This document shows positions 34,036 through 43,418 of a stretch of DNA of 64,000 bases, piece after piece (within the stretch, counting starts at the first letter, position 1; each line of letters starts with the position of its first letter). The notes under the pieces were generated by a model that worked only from the letters and a program-made list of their open reading frames with translations, searched no databases and was not told where the DNA came from. This DNA comes from Botryosphaeria dothidea (taxonomy: Eukaryota > Ascomycota > Dothideomycetes > Botryosphaeriales > Botryosphaeriaceae): contig WWBZ02000022.1 of the NCBI GenBank assembly GCA_011503125.2, forward strand, positions 1,612,001-1,676,000, read 5' to 3'. Position numbers and translations under genes: made by a program.

Positions 34036-35949
34036 ATGGCTTCCCAACCAAGCAGTGATGCATCACCACCCTACAAGTACACAGGACTGGACGCCGGCCA
34101 GATACGGCTCCTGAGAATTTTGGGAGAAGCTGGAAACGAGCCTGATGGCAAACCACTTTACGACATCGTCCACATCAATTTAGACCAGTGGACTAAAAGG
34201 TTTGAGACGTTATCCTACACCTGGGGTGATCCCGCACGTGTCTCCACCATTCAGATTGGAAACGGAGGTCACATCGGTCTCACCGCAAACCTGTCCCAAG
34301 CTTTACCCCATCTAGCCCGCCTATCAGAGACAAAGTATCTCTGGATCGATCAGCTCTGCATCAACCAGAACGATATAGCCGAGAAAGGAATACAGGTAGG
34401 CATGATGGATAGGATCTACAAAGCTGGCAAGAGAGCCCTCATCTGGCTGGGCCCGGCCGACAATCACAGCCGCCTCGTGCAGCAATGGTTCGGCGCTCTC
34501 GCAGACTACTTCGACCGAGGGACTTTGACCACCGTGAGGCCAGACGCGCCGGAATTCCAACCCGACGTCCGCGACCTGTTCATCCGCAACTCATTCGCCC
34601 ACCCAGAAACCGACCGCGCATACGCACCCGCCATCCACCACTTCCTGCACCGCCCTTGGTTCACTCGCGGCTGGATCGTGCAGGAGCTGCTCCTCTCCGA
34701 CGCCGTCACCTTCGTCGTCGGCGGCGAGGACGCAGCGTCCTCCTTCGAGCTCAGCCTCCAAGACTTCCGCGACCTCGTCGCCGTCCCGACAGACCTCATG
34801 CCGGAGCACCTCAAAGACGGCACCGAGACCTGCTACCACCGCCTTCTGAACATCAAGCTCCACCACCCCGTCCAGACCGGGCAGTCAGAGCAGACCGGCC
34901 CACCAGCAGACCCAGTCCCGCAAGCCCCCGCCCTCGCCTTCCTCAGACTCATGGCCCAAGTCTCCGCCGACTTCGCCACCACCGAGCTGCGCGACCGCGC
35001 CTTCGCCTTCGCCGGCCTGGCCGACTTCGGCGCCTCGTTCGCGCCCGACTACAGCTGCTCCGTCGCGCGCGCCTTCGCCCGGTTCGCCCTCGCCCTCGCG
35101 CGGGCGCACGGCTCGGTCGATTTCCTGTCGCTCTGCTCGTCGTGGCAGGACGACGTGATGGCGAGCACGCCGGCCGAGCTGCGCGGCCTGCCGACGTGGG
35201 TGCCGTCGTGGACGAGCTTCCCGCTGGCGGCGCCGCTGCGGCTTGTCGCGGGCGGGTCGAGGGCGCTGAGGCACGACGTCGCGTGGGATGCTGCGGGCGG
35301 GCGGGTGCACCGCCCGCCCTCGGAAGGGGATGGCGATGCGGTCGCGACGGGGCGGCTCTGCGTGAGGGGGAGGGTCGTGGATCGGGTGGGCGCGGTGGCG
35401 GGCGGTGCGGTGTTTGACAGGTACTGGGAGGATGCGACGGACGCGTATCTGGACGGGTTGGCGAGCACGATCGAGGCGGAGTTGGGCGGGGGGCGGGGGT
35501 GGGCGCGGCTCGCGGACTGGGCGAGGGTCGAGCTGGTGGAGTTTTTGAATGTGGTTTGCTGGAATGGGCGCGCGCCGGAGAAGACGGCGGAGGTGCTGTT
35601 GAGGAGGGAGCCTGTGAGGCTGCAGCAGGGGAGCGAGGAGGCTAGGTGGGAATTGCCGGATCAAGGGCTCGGGTTGAGCTTGTGTATGGGGAGGGGGAGG
35701 CGGTTCATGAGGAGTGATGGGGGTAGGCTGGGGCTCGTCCCGAGGTTGGGTACAGAGGTTTCGCTGGGTGGGAAGGGGGGGTCTGTGATTGTTATTGTGC
35801 ATGGATGTAGAGTGCCTGTCATTCTTCAGCCGGTTGAAGGTGAAGATTCTGTGTACAAGCTTGTGGGAGATTGCTTCGTTGAGGGTATCATGTTTGGTGA
35901 AGCAGTGACGTGGGCGGAGGATGATGCCGATACGTTTGTCCTCGTTTGA
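34036..35949 (+). CDS. HET-domain (heterokaryon incompatibility) protein
   Basis: A single exon encodes about 637 residues from ATG at 34036 (MASQPSSDAS). The HET domain spans about residues 50-225, with FETLSYTWGDP, then KYLWIDQLCINQNDIAEKG, then VGMMDRIYKAGKRALIWLGP, and WFTRGWIVQELLLSD. HET proteins trigger cell death after fusion of incompatible hyphae or in response to other non-self signals. The region after the domain is less conserved and usually acts as sensor or partner binding. The middle and end are very GC-rich at third positions, which creates long shadow frames on the other strand. The last 100 residues are a common HET tail (VHGCRVPVILQP, YKLVGDCFVEGIMFGEA). There is no NACHT or WD40 partner nearby. 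Confidence 0.92.
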   Translation: MASQPSSDASPPYKYTGLDAGQIRLLRILGEAGNEPDGKPLYDIVHINLDQWTKRFETLSYTWGDPARVSTIQIGNGGHIGLTANLSQALPHLARLSETKYLWIDQLCINQNDIAEKGIQVGMMDRIYKAGKRALIWLGPADNHSRLVQQWFGALADYFDRGTLTTVRPDAPEFQPDVRDLFIRNSFAHPETDRAYAPAIHHFLHRPWFTRGWIVQELLLSDAVTFVVGGEDAASSFELSLQDFRDLVAVPTDLMPEHLKDGTETCYHRLLNIKLHHPVQTGQSEQTGPPADPVPQAPALAFLRLMAQVSADFATTELRDRAFAFAGLADFGASFAPDYSCSVARAFARFALALARAHGSVDFLSLCSSWQDDVMASTPAELRGLPTWVPSWTSFPLAAPLRLVAGGSRALRHDVAWDAAGGRVHRPPSEGDGDAVATGRLCVRGRVVDRVGAVAGGAVFDRYWEDATDAYLDGLASTIEAELGGGRGWARLADWARVELVEFLNVVCWNGRAPEKTAEVLLRREPVRLQQGSEEARWELPDQGLGLSLCMGRGRRFMRSDGGRLGLVPRLGTEVSLGGKGGSVIVIVHGCRVPVILQPVEGEDSVYKLVGDCFVEGIMFGEAVTWAEDDADTFVLV

Positions 35950-36136
35950 GATGTGGTAGTCCATTGGAATGATTTAAAACTCTATTCGGACCATAAAAAA
36001 CTATCCTTCAAGGCTTGATTGAACTTATCGGCAGAGTGTCCATCGACATTGACTAGCGTACATAACACTAACGCTCAACGAATTAAGGAACACTCTTACA
36101 CGCATCCGTCTGGACCGCGGCCAGCCGTGCCGGAGT

Positions 36137-37869
36137 TCACCAGCGAATCTCTGCAACATTTTTCGATAGCGTTGAATTCACCTTACTTACCCTCAGAATA
36201 AGTTGAGGCTTTTCCCACACAACATTAGTCTTCTGCTGCTCCATCCATCCTTTAGTCTCAAGAACGAAGATGTCAAAATGCCACAGAATATGAGCTAATG
36301 CCAGACGTATTTCATGCATGGCCAGGCTGGGAATATGTTAACGAAGAAGCTAGTGGTCATAGGATGGACAAACTTACTTCTTTCCAATGCAGGTTCTAGG
36401 CCCCTTGGAGAACGGCTGCAATATCTTCCTGTCATCGTTTGCGAACTCATTCTCGGAAGCAGAGGGAAGCCATCGTTCCGGGATGAACTCTTCTGGCCGA
36501 TGAAAATTGAGGGCAGAGTGGTATGCTGGGTACTGGTGAAGACCAACAACCATCTGCACGGTAGTTGTTGGAATTAGTTGTTCTTCGTTGATGAGCAAGA
36601 ATACTTGAACTTACTCCAGCGGGCACATGCTTCCCGCAAATATCCGCGCCTCCTTCAGGAACGAGCCTGTACAGCATATCCGGAGTCGGCGGATACAACC
36701 TCATGCTCTCATTGATAACCGCGTTCAGATATTCCAATTTTGCCAGGGATTCCATGGTAAAGTTTTCCGCTGTCTTGAGACCCCTCAGCTCCTTTCTCAC
36801 AATGTCCATCCTTTCTCGATGGTTCGTTAGAAACCACACTGCTCCACACAGCGATGTGGTTATCGTCTCAGTTCCGGCTGCCATAAAAGTTGCTGCGTTG
36901 GCGTAGGTCTCAGGCCGCGTGAGTAAGTCCTGCTTCTTCTCCACCAAACTCCAGATGTCGGGTCTGTCCAATTCGCCTTGGTCCAACCGTTGATCAACCA
37001 ATCCAGCTGCATAAGCAATGTGCGTTTGCCGTTTCTCCATGACGGCCTTGGAGGTAAACGCCCGTAGCATGAGACTCTTTAGCTGTGGCAGATAGAATAG
37101 AACAATTCCGCGGATTGATATGAGCTGGAATACCGCAAGAACGTTCTTCACCCACGGCGAGTACTCCTCAGCGTCGAGTAAACCCAAGGGCCGTCCAAAG
37201 GAAAGATCCGCCATTACATCGAAGGTCAGAAAGTTGAATACATCAGTAACATTTACCTCGGATTCTGCACCACTCCTCTCAGAGGCTCGCTGGAATATGG
37301 CGACGAGTTTACGGACGTGGCCAAGGATCATCTCTTCCTGCTTCTTGAGTGCCGTGTTCGTGAACGCTGGCGCAAAGACGCGCCGCTGACGTGCGTGCGG
37401 CGCACCATCGACGACCTGCACAAGGCCGGGTGGAAGTTCTCCGGTGGGTGTGTTGAACGCTGGCTCTTTTGGCAGGGCATTGTTTCCTCCGTGCCGGGCA
37501 TAGATGTCTGCTTGCTGATCAGAACGCGACAACTTCGCAGATACGGGGGATAGCCGAACCCACCGTTCCATGCGTCGCTCGTGATGTAGCTTAGCTCAGT
37601 TGGGCTGAGACGCACGACAGGACCGTACATCTGGTGCGCCCGATGCGCGTGCGGAATGTTGGTGCCAATGGTGCGGTGCCAGATGCGGGGTATCGAAGAG
37701 GCACGACAAAGCCATGGCCCTGGATAAGAACGGAGCGGATGGAAGTAGACATTGTAGATGCATTTGCTGCTGATCCATAGGCACTTCACTCTGCATTAGC
37801 AGCATCGGAGCAGAGAGCGGGGTTGCCACCTACCAGCGCAGCGAACAGAAATAAGATAAGGAACATCAT
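36137..37869 (-). CDS. Cytochrome P450 monooxygenase
   Basis: Five exons are read: 37869-37834, 37783-37564, 37510-36615, 36553-36378 and 36326-36137, in frame, about 505 residues. The N-terminus MMFLILFLFAALCLWIS is a membrane anchor followed by FHPLRSYPGPW. Hallmarks are an I-helix AAGTETITTS, an ExxR at ESMRLYPP, PERW in EEFIPERWLP, and the heme loop FSKGPRTCIGK with the heme Cys. It ends with NLAMHEIRLALAHILWHF. Length is normal. The junction before MVVGLHQYP is slightly uncertain: the usual P450 text would have two or three more residues there. The gene is divergent to the acetoacetate-decarboxylase-like gene, 1.4 kb away. The fold suggests a secondary-metabolism P450; substrate is unknown. 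Confidence 0.9.
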
Positions 37870-39270
37870 GATTTGAGAATTCTCGGACGTGGAGTCCACA
37901 GACGTGTCCCCGCAATTCAAATATGGGCGACGCCAGAACACAGATATTCCGCCGATGCAGGTCGGGTGCTGGATTTTCCAAAGTTACGCAAAACAAAAGT
38001 ATCTTGTGTACGCTTAATCTTACTTTTACTACAACAGGGACGTTATTTGATGCAACATCTCGTGAGGATGCACCCTCTTTTATACCAAAGCAGGACATCC
38101 TCTTCCGGTAGTAAATTGAACGAGCGACCGCTTTCATCCGAAAGGAAGCTAAGGTTAAGCCCACTACGACAATGAACTAAAAGTGATTTAAGCGAGGGCC
38201 GTCCTGATTACTACTCAATAAACATCCACACTCTTACATCCCCGCTCCTAACTTTCCGCTCATCGCCGTCGTTTTTTAAGATTTACTTGCGCGGAGTGCC
38301 GGACTTGTTATTTCAGCCAACAAGACGGCGAGGGAAACGAAAGCGAAAGCGAAACATTTAAAGTTTACGCAAAGCATACTTATTCAAAGTAGGCTCGGCA
38401 TTCGGACGCAAAAGAAGAAGAAAAATGACGGATCAGCAACTTCATCAAAACGACCATAGCCACGATCTTACTTACCATCTCAGTAGGTGGATCAAAACAG
38501 CCGTCGCAGCGCGCTTGCTAACAAAGTATTCAGCACGCATCAGTCGGAGGGCGGTGCATTTACAACCTTTTCCTACATCCGCTCCGCCGTTATGAGAGAT
38601 ATGATACAGCTGTGCGGCCTAGCCCAAGAGAGCTTGGTCTCATCAACACTGAAACATGGAATGGCGAAAGATCACTAACATGCCGACATGGCCTGCTTCG
38701 TTCTTCCTTTCCAATTTTGAGGAGCAGACATCTACGCCAGAAACGGCTGCAACGACGCGCTGCCCAAGCCCCGTTTCACCTCTACGCCGCTGGTCTGCCT
38801 CGTAGATTGTCCCATGTGCAAGACGTCCCACCGCATCAGAAAGTTATCCTGCCGGGAAAGTCAGAGACTGTGCAATAGAAACTTAACATTGACTGGTGCT
38901 GCCAGTGGAAGAGAGCTATGATCGATTACATTAAGTCTAAAATCGGATAGAGGAGGATCCAGTGGAAGCGCCTGGTAAATTTATGCAATCGGCAATTGCC
39001 TACCGGCTACTCGATATCACCCATCGACCTTGTATTGCTTATGAATCCTAAACTCTATCGTACATTTTAGACAACGTTCCCATACATTCTTCGGCTCGAT
39101 GATATCGCCAAAACTGCCTTCGAACACAGCCCGGGGCAAGTGCGTTCGCGATCTAGCGCTTCCGCCGAGGCCGTCATCACCCTTCCCCACACGCAGTATA
39201 TATATTCTTCACTGTTCTGCTCCGAGATAGAGATTCATCTCGACAACGAAACTCAAGCAACAAAGCCAGC
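37870..39270. other. Shared divergent promoter region, P450 and decarboxylase-like genes
   Basis: About 1.4 kb with no convincing gene, AT-richer than the coding flanks. A TATATATAT run sits at 39197-39205, about 66 nt before the decarboxylase-like ATG. Short GAAAGC words repeat near 38335-38353. Confidence 0.5.
39197..39205 (+). promoter_or_regulatory. TATA-like element of the decarboxylase-like gene
   Basis: TATATATAT about 66 nt upstream of the ATG at 39271, a usual fungal position. Confidence 0.45.
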
Positions 39271-40008
39271 ATGCCTCACGGAAAGCTCGTCATTGAGGGC
39301 AATGCCATCCCTTCATTCTCCCCTCCTTACCAGAACACACCCATCAAGTTCTCCGACGTCTCAATGGTCGGGATAAGCTACCGGGTCACCCTTTCGAGCA
39401 TTCAGCACCTCGTCCCCAACGTCCTCGAGCTCGAAGAAGAGCCGCTCGTCATGTCCACGTTCATCGAGTACGGCATGAGCTCCGTCGGCAGCTACACGGA
39501 GTTCATCCAGTCGGTGGCGGTCTCGTACCGGGCCGAGTCGTTCTTCTACCCGCTGTTCCTGATCCTCGACAACGACGCCGCCGTCTTCGCGGGCAGAGAG
39601 CTGTACGGCTATCCCAAGGTGTTCGGGCGGACGGTGATGCAACAAACGACCGGCACCCGCCTCGTCACGGGCCACGTGGAGCGGCTGAAGGGCAGAGAGA
39701 TCGGCAGCTTCGAGTTCGTCCCGGAGCAGCCGAGCACGAAGCTGCCGCTCGATGGCAGGCGCATCTTGAACCTCCGCGTCATCCCGTCGCCGGTTCCTGG
39801 CAGCCCCGCGTCCGTGAAGGAGTTCGTTCCTACGACGGCGGACTTCGAATCGAAGGAGGTTTGGTTGGGGAAGGGGCATGTTTCGTTCCCGAAGACCTCG
39901 ACGATTGACCCGTGGGCCAATGTTGAGATCCTTCGATACGAGGGAAGCTTCTTCGCCGAAGGAATTTCGGCCGTGCTCAATAACGCTACCGAGGTCTTTC
40001 GCCTTTGA
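39271..40008 (+). CDS. Acetoacetate decarboxylase (ADC) family protein
   Basis: A single exon gives 245 residues, the normal size for the ADC family. Visible features are FIEYGMSSVGSYTEF, then FYPLFLILDNDAAVFAGRELYGYPKVFGR with Lys116 in the place of the Schiff-base Lys of ADC, and a beta-rich C-terminal half with LNLRVIPSP. In classical ADC a second Lys follows the catalytic one and lowers its pKa; here Val follows (PKV). So the fold is ADC-like but activity may differ, for example on another beta-keto acid or as an aldolase-dehydratase-type enzyme seen among ADC-superfamily members. The divergent P450 suggests a shared pathway. Confidence 0.86.
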   Translation: MPHGKLVIEGNAIPSFSPPYQNTPIKFSDVSMVGISYRVTLSSIQHLVPNVLELEEEPLVMSTFIEYGMSSVGSYTEFIQSVAVSYRAESFFYPLFLILDNDAAVFAGRELYGYPKVFGRTVMQQTTGTRLVTGHVERLKGREIGSFEFVPEQPSTKLPLDGRRILNLRVIPSPVPGSPASVKEFVPTTADFESKEVWLGKGHVSFPKTSTIDPWANVEILRYEGSFFAEGISAVLNNATEVFRL

Positions 40009-40279
40009 ACTCCGAGGGTCCGCTGGAGGAGAGCAATTGGGAGCAGTTATCGGAGTAGTATCAACAGTATCAGCGTCGAGGATAAATTCAGAAGTTTTCA
40101 CCACTATCGCCACACTCAAACTGTTGCGTGCAAAGCATCTTGAACTCATGAGATGAAAAATTTCACACGCAATCAATCAGAACATTGGCAAATTCAACGA
40201 AGAAAATGATGAGCGGAGCGAGTTGTGGTGACGTTAAATTGAACATTACTATTAAGTCGTCGTAATGATGTGCTCCTCT

Positions 40280-40869
40280 CTAAACCATCTGGCAGACCTT
40301 GGGCTCATCGACGGTCTGAGTGGCGATGACGAAGGGAATGCAGCTCTGCTTGCCAGACTTGCTGGTGTAGGCCTCCTCGGCGTAGACGCTGAAAACGTTA
40401 CTCTCCGTCTGGGGGCATGCAAGCCAGGTCGACTTCTTGTAGAGAAGGTGCTCAACACCATCGGTCTCAAGAGTGCTGAAGCCATCCGTAACGTCATCGG
40501 CCGTGGTCTTGTAGGGCGAGTTCTTGTAGGAAAGCAGGCCGCCAGCAGTGCCAGCGATGTCCACGGAGACTGAGATAGCATGTTAGTCGTTGAATGCGGA
40601 GGATAGGATGAAGGGCGCATACCCAGCTGAGTGTTCTCCTTTCCGTCTCCATAAGTCGTGATCGTGTTGTTGGTGCTGGTGAACATAGGGGCAGTCGAGC
40701 CGCAAGTGGTGTTGGTCTGCTTCCCGAGCACAAATCGGCCACCGGTGCCGCGAACATAGGTTCCGTCGAAGGTAGCTCCCTTGGACAAGGCCAGCAGGCG
40801 GAAGGGAGAATCGGCAACAGCCGAGCCGGCGACGGCGAGAACAGAGGCAAGAACAACAGTGGTCTTCAT
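40280..40869 (-). CDS. Secreted PhiA-like / cell-wall protein
   Basis: Two exons are read, 40869-40623 and 40569-40280, in frame, 178 residues. A signal peptide (MKTTVVLASVLAVAGSAVA) precedes FRLLALSKGATFDG, which resembles the FxVLALRS start of the mature Aspergillus PhiA family. Cys are few and paired (TTCGS, WLACPQ, QSCIPF, KVCQM). The tail has SNVFSVYAEE, similar in position to the Trp/Val-rich part of PhiA. PhiA is a wall protein of phialides and conidia. Similarity is modest, so this is a family-level call. A TATA-like box lies about 100 nt upstream. Confidence 0.65.
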
Positions 40870-40966
40870 CTTGAAGGTCGTGTGGTTGAACGAATGAGCG
40901 TAAAGGTCGGCATTCGTCGTGAAGGAGTGATGCACGGCGAGTAAGGCTGAACACTCACCAGAGGTG

Positions 40967-40976
40967 TTCTTATATC
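40967..40976 (-). promoter_or_regulatory. TATA-like element of the PhiA-like gene
   Basis: GATATAAGAA on the minus strand, about 100 nt upstream of the ATG at 40869. Confidence 0.4.
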
Positions 40977-42149
40977 TTGTTCAAAAGATTTTGTGGACTC
41001 GACCATGTTCCGAGCGAAGATGTACAACGATCGGCAGGTGTGCAGTAATTAATGTCATAGTGGCCGGTGCACGCCCCTTCATACAGGTCGCCTCATTAAA
41101 GCACTTATCGATATAGGGGATTTTGCGTTCTTTGGACCGCAAGAAGGCCGGAGAACCGAGCTTTTCGAGAAATTGTGTTGTTGGGAGAGATGAGGGTGGG
41201 ATTTCCCGGCGTGCAAAGGGAGCTGCCGGGGAGGACCTCCGGCAACAGTGCATTGCAAGGTGCCGCCGAGAGTTCCGACCGCATCATGTGACCACAGCAT
41301 ACACTACCAACAGGACATCCGTGAGTAAGGCTGAAACAGCTCTCCAAAATTCTGCGTGTCTTATCCGGATGTCATTGGATAAGACGACGAGACAATCTGC
41401 CAACATCATCGGAGATGAACAACTCACGGACTGAAGACATGGGTGTACTACAAGCTTAATGATCTAGAATATTCAAGGGTATATGGACGAGGAAGACAAG
41501 GACTGCATAGAGTCAGTTGGTTATGAGGGGCAAAGGTACTTGACTGGTTTTCTGGAGCCGCAAACTCCGAGCCCGGCAGCCAGCAACCGGAAAATGCAAT
41601 CGCAGTTGCGCGAACTCAGACGTACAATGGGATGGCATTTTCGACTTTCGAATGGCATCAGAGAGGCCTTATCCCATCAACCCATTATTCACTCCTCTGT
41701 TTGGTTTTCATTGAACTCTTGGCCCTACATCTCGAGGATTAAAGGCAAACCGGAGTTAATTTGCCTCTTCGCACACGTCCCCTAAAAATCACAAAGCACA
41801 TTATGAAAAGACCCCTAGCAAAGCAAAGAATAATATCAAAGTTAAAGTCATGAGCCTTTTATTCCTCGAATATTTTTAAGAGGATGTGGGGTTGAAGAAA
41901 CAACGATCGGGATGCAAGCGCTAAGGCGCGCTAAGCATTATGCGCAACACCGTCTCCAATATGAAACCCAGCGGCGTAGTTCGCCTGAAGTCTAAAGTTC
42001 CCTCTTAAGAGAAAATGTGGCTTAGGAAGACAATTTGTTACGGTGGTAAAGCAGCGAGCGCGATTGTGCAAATGGTTGAGGACCGCCGATGCAAAACAAG
42101 AGGACAGAATGAAGCTCACGTCCGAAGCTGGAGAAGGGACTAAGACTGC
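40977..42149. other. Intergenic region
   Basis: Divergent promoters of two secreted-protein genes. No gene seen in it. Confidence 0.4.
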
Positions 42150-42156
42150 TATAAAA
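42150..42156 (+). promoter_or_regulatory. TATA box of the Gly-rich secreted gene
   Basis: TATAAAA about 180 nt upstream of the ATG at 42334; the leader between is pyrimidine-rich. Confidence 0.4.
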
Positions 42157-42333
42157 TCCGAAAGGCTGTCAAGTTGCTTCTTTTCTCCATCATCGCGCTC
42201 TCTCAAAACACCGTTCCATAACTTCCTTTTGGCGATTTCACCTTAACCCTTCTGCCGGCCAGAACTTTCAATCTCTCCAAACTTACCTTCATTGAAATCC
42301 ACGACATTTCAATCCATCACTCACTTCACGACA

Positions 42334-42738
42334 ATGCACTTCCCAACCCTCTTCCTCATCGCCGCCGCCGGCCTCTCCCTCGCCGCTCCCGTCCAGAAGC
42401 GCCAACTGGGCGGCGGCTTGCCCAGCCCTCTCGGTGGCGCCGGAATGCTCACCGGCGGTGCTGGTGCGCTGAACCCTCTCAGCGGCGCAGGAGGTACGGG
42501 CGGCTTGAACCCTCTCAGCATGCTCAGTGGACTGGGTGGTGCCGGTGGTGCGGGCGGGCTCCCGTCGCTGCCTGGAATCGGTGGAAGTGCGGGCGGCGCG
42601 AGCTCTCTCAGTGCTTTGAGCGCTCTTGGAGGAAGCAGCGCTGGCGGAGATGCTACGACAGGTGCTTCGGGATCTGGTACGGGCGCGGGGGCGGGAGGAT
42701 TGGGCACTCTTCTCAACGGCGCGGGAGCAGGTATTTGA
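42334..42738 (+). CDS. Small secreted Gly/Ala/Leu/Ser-rich protein
   Basis: An intronless frame of 134 residues. MHFPTLFLIAAAGLSLAAP is a signal peptide, directly followed by VQKRQLGG with a Lys-Arg site for Kex2 processing. The mature part is almost wholly Gly, Ala, Ser and Leu, with repeats such as GALNPLSG and GGLNPLSM, and GGSAGGASSL. No Cys is present in the mature part. Such proteins occur as wall or matrix proteins and as secreted repeat proteins; function cannot be assigned. The start is the ATG in a typical ACAATG context after a long pyrimidine-rich leader. Confidence 0.72.
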   Translation: MHFPTLFLIAAAGLSLAAPVQKRQLGGGLPSPLGGAGMLTGGAGALNPLSGAGGTGGLNPLSMLSGLGGAGGAGGLPSLPGIGGSAGGASSLSALSALGGSSAGGDATTGASGSGTGAGAGGLGTLLNGAGAGI

Positions 42739-43418
42739 GGTGTTCACGAGGGTCGGTTTTGAATCAAAACTTTTGATCAGTATGGTTGCTTCTCGTCGCA
42801 CTTGTGGCGATCCTTCACCAATACAAAATCAGGAATGAGTCTTCCTAATATCCGCGACCTGAATGAGTACCAGAACCATGTATTCCCCCGCAGCCAATGC
42901 TTGCCGATGGACAGCGCCGAACATGTGGCTTGCCAGCGACCCTTGGAGCGGATGTGAATTGTTCTCCTGATATTGAGACGAGCCATGGGTCTGGAAGCGT
43001 GACTGAATTAGGCGGTGAGATTCTTGATCGTTTGTTAGTGTGTTAGGTCACGGAGTAAGAAGAAATCGGGGTCTATACTTCGCTGGGCCAATTTCACACA
43101 TTATTTACCAAAGTAGAGGCAAATGACGAACCGATGGGTGATTAGTTGAGTTGATGAAGTTCTTTATTGAATTCATGGGAGAGTACGTTGAGAAGATCAC
43201 ATTGATAAAATGAGCAAGTTGAATTTTAATTCTTCAAAGACTGAATGTCCCCGCCTATTGTTGGGAGGAACAGGGTCTGATCGAACCAAGGGTCAACACC
43301 GAAAATTTGTTATGTAGCTACTATATAAGAGGGACCGGGTCACCTACCCTCCTCCTCCTCCTCATGCCAATCTACTATGAACTTCACTCCCTATATAAAC
43401 AACTCGTTTATCCAACAC
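42739..43418. other. Intergenic region between convergent genes
   Basis: 3' regions of the Gly-rich and GH127 genes; a (CTC)n tract at about 43350-43361. No gene seen. Confidence 0.45.

Noticed and set aside
34885..35964. 359-residue minus-strand frame
   Set aside because: Antisense shadow of the HET gene; Pro/Arg/His-rich text without domain features.
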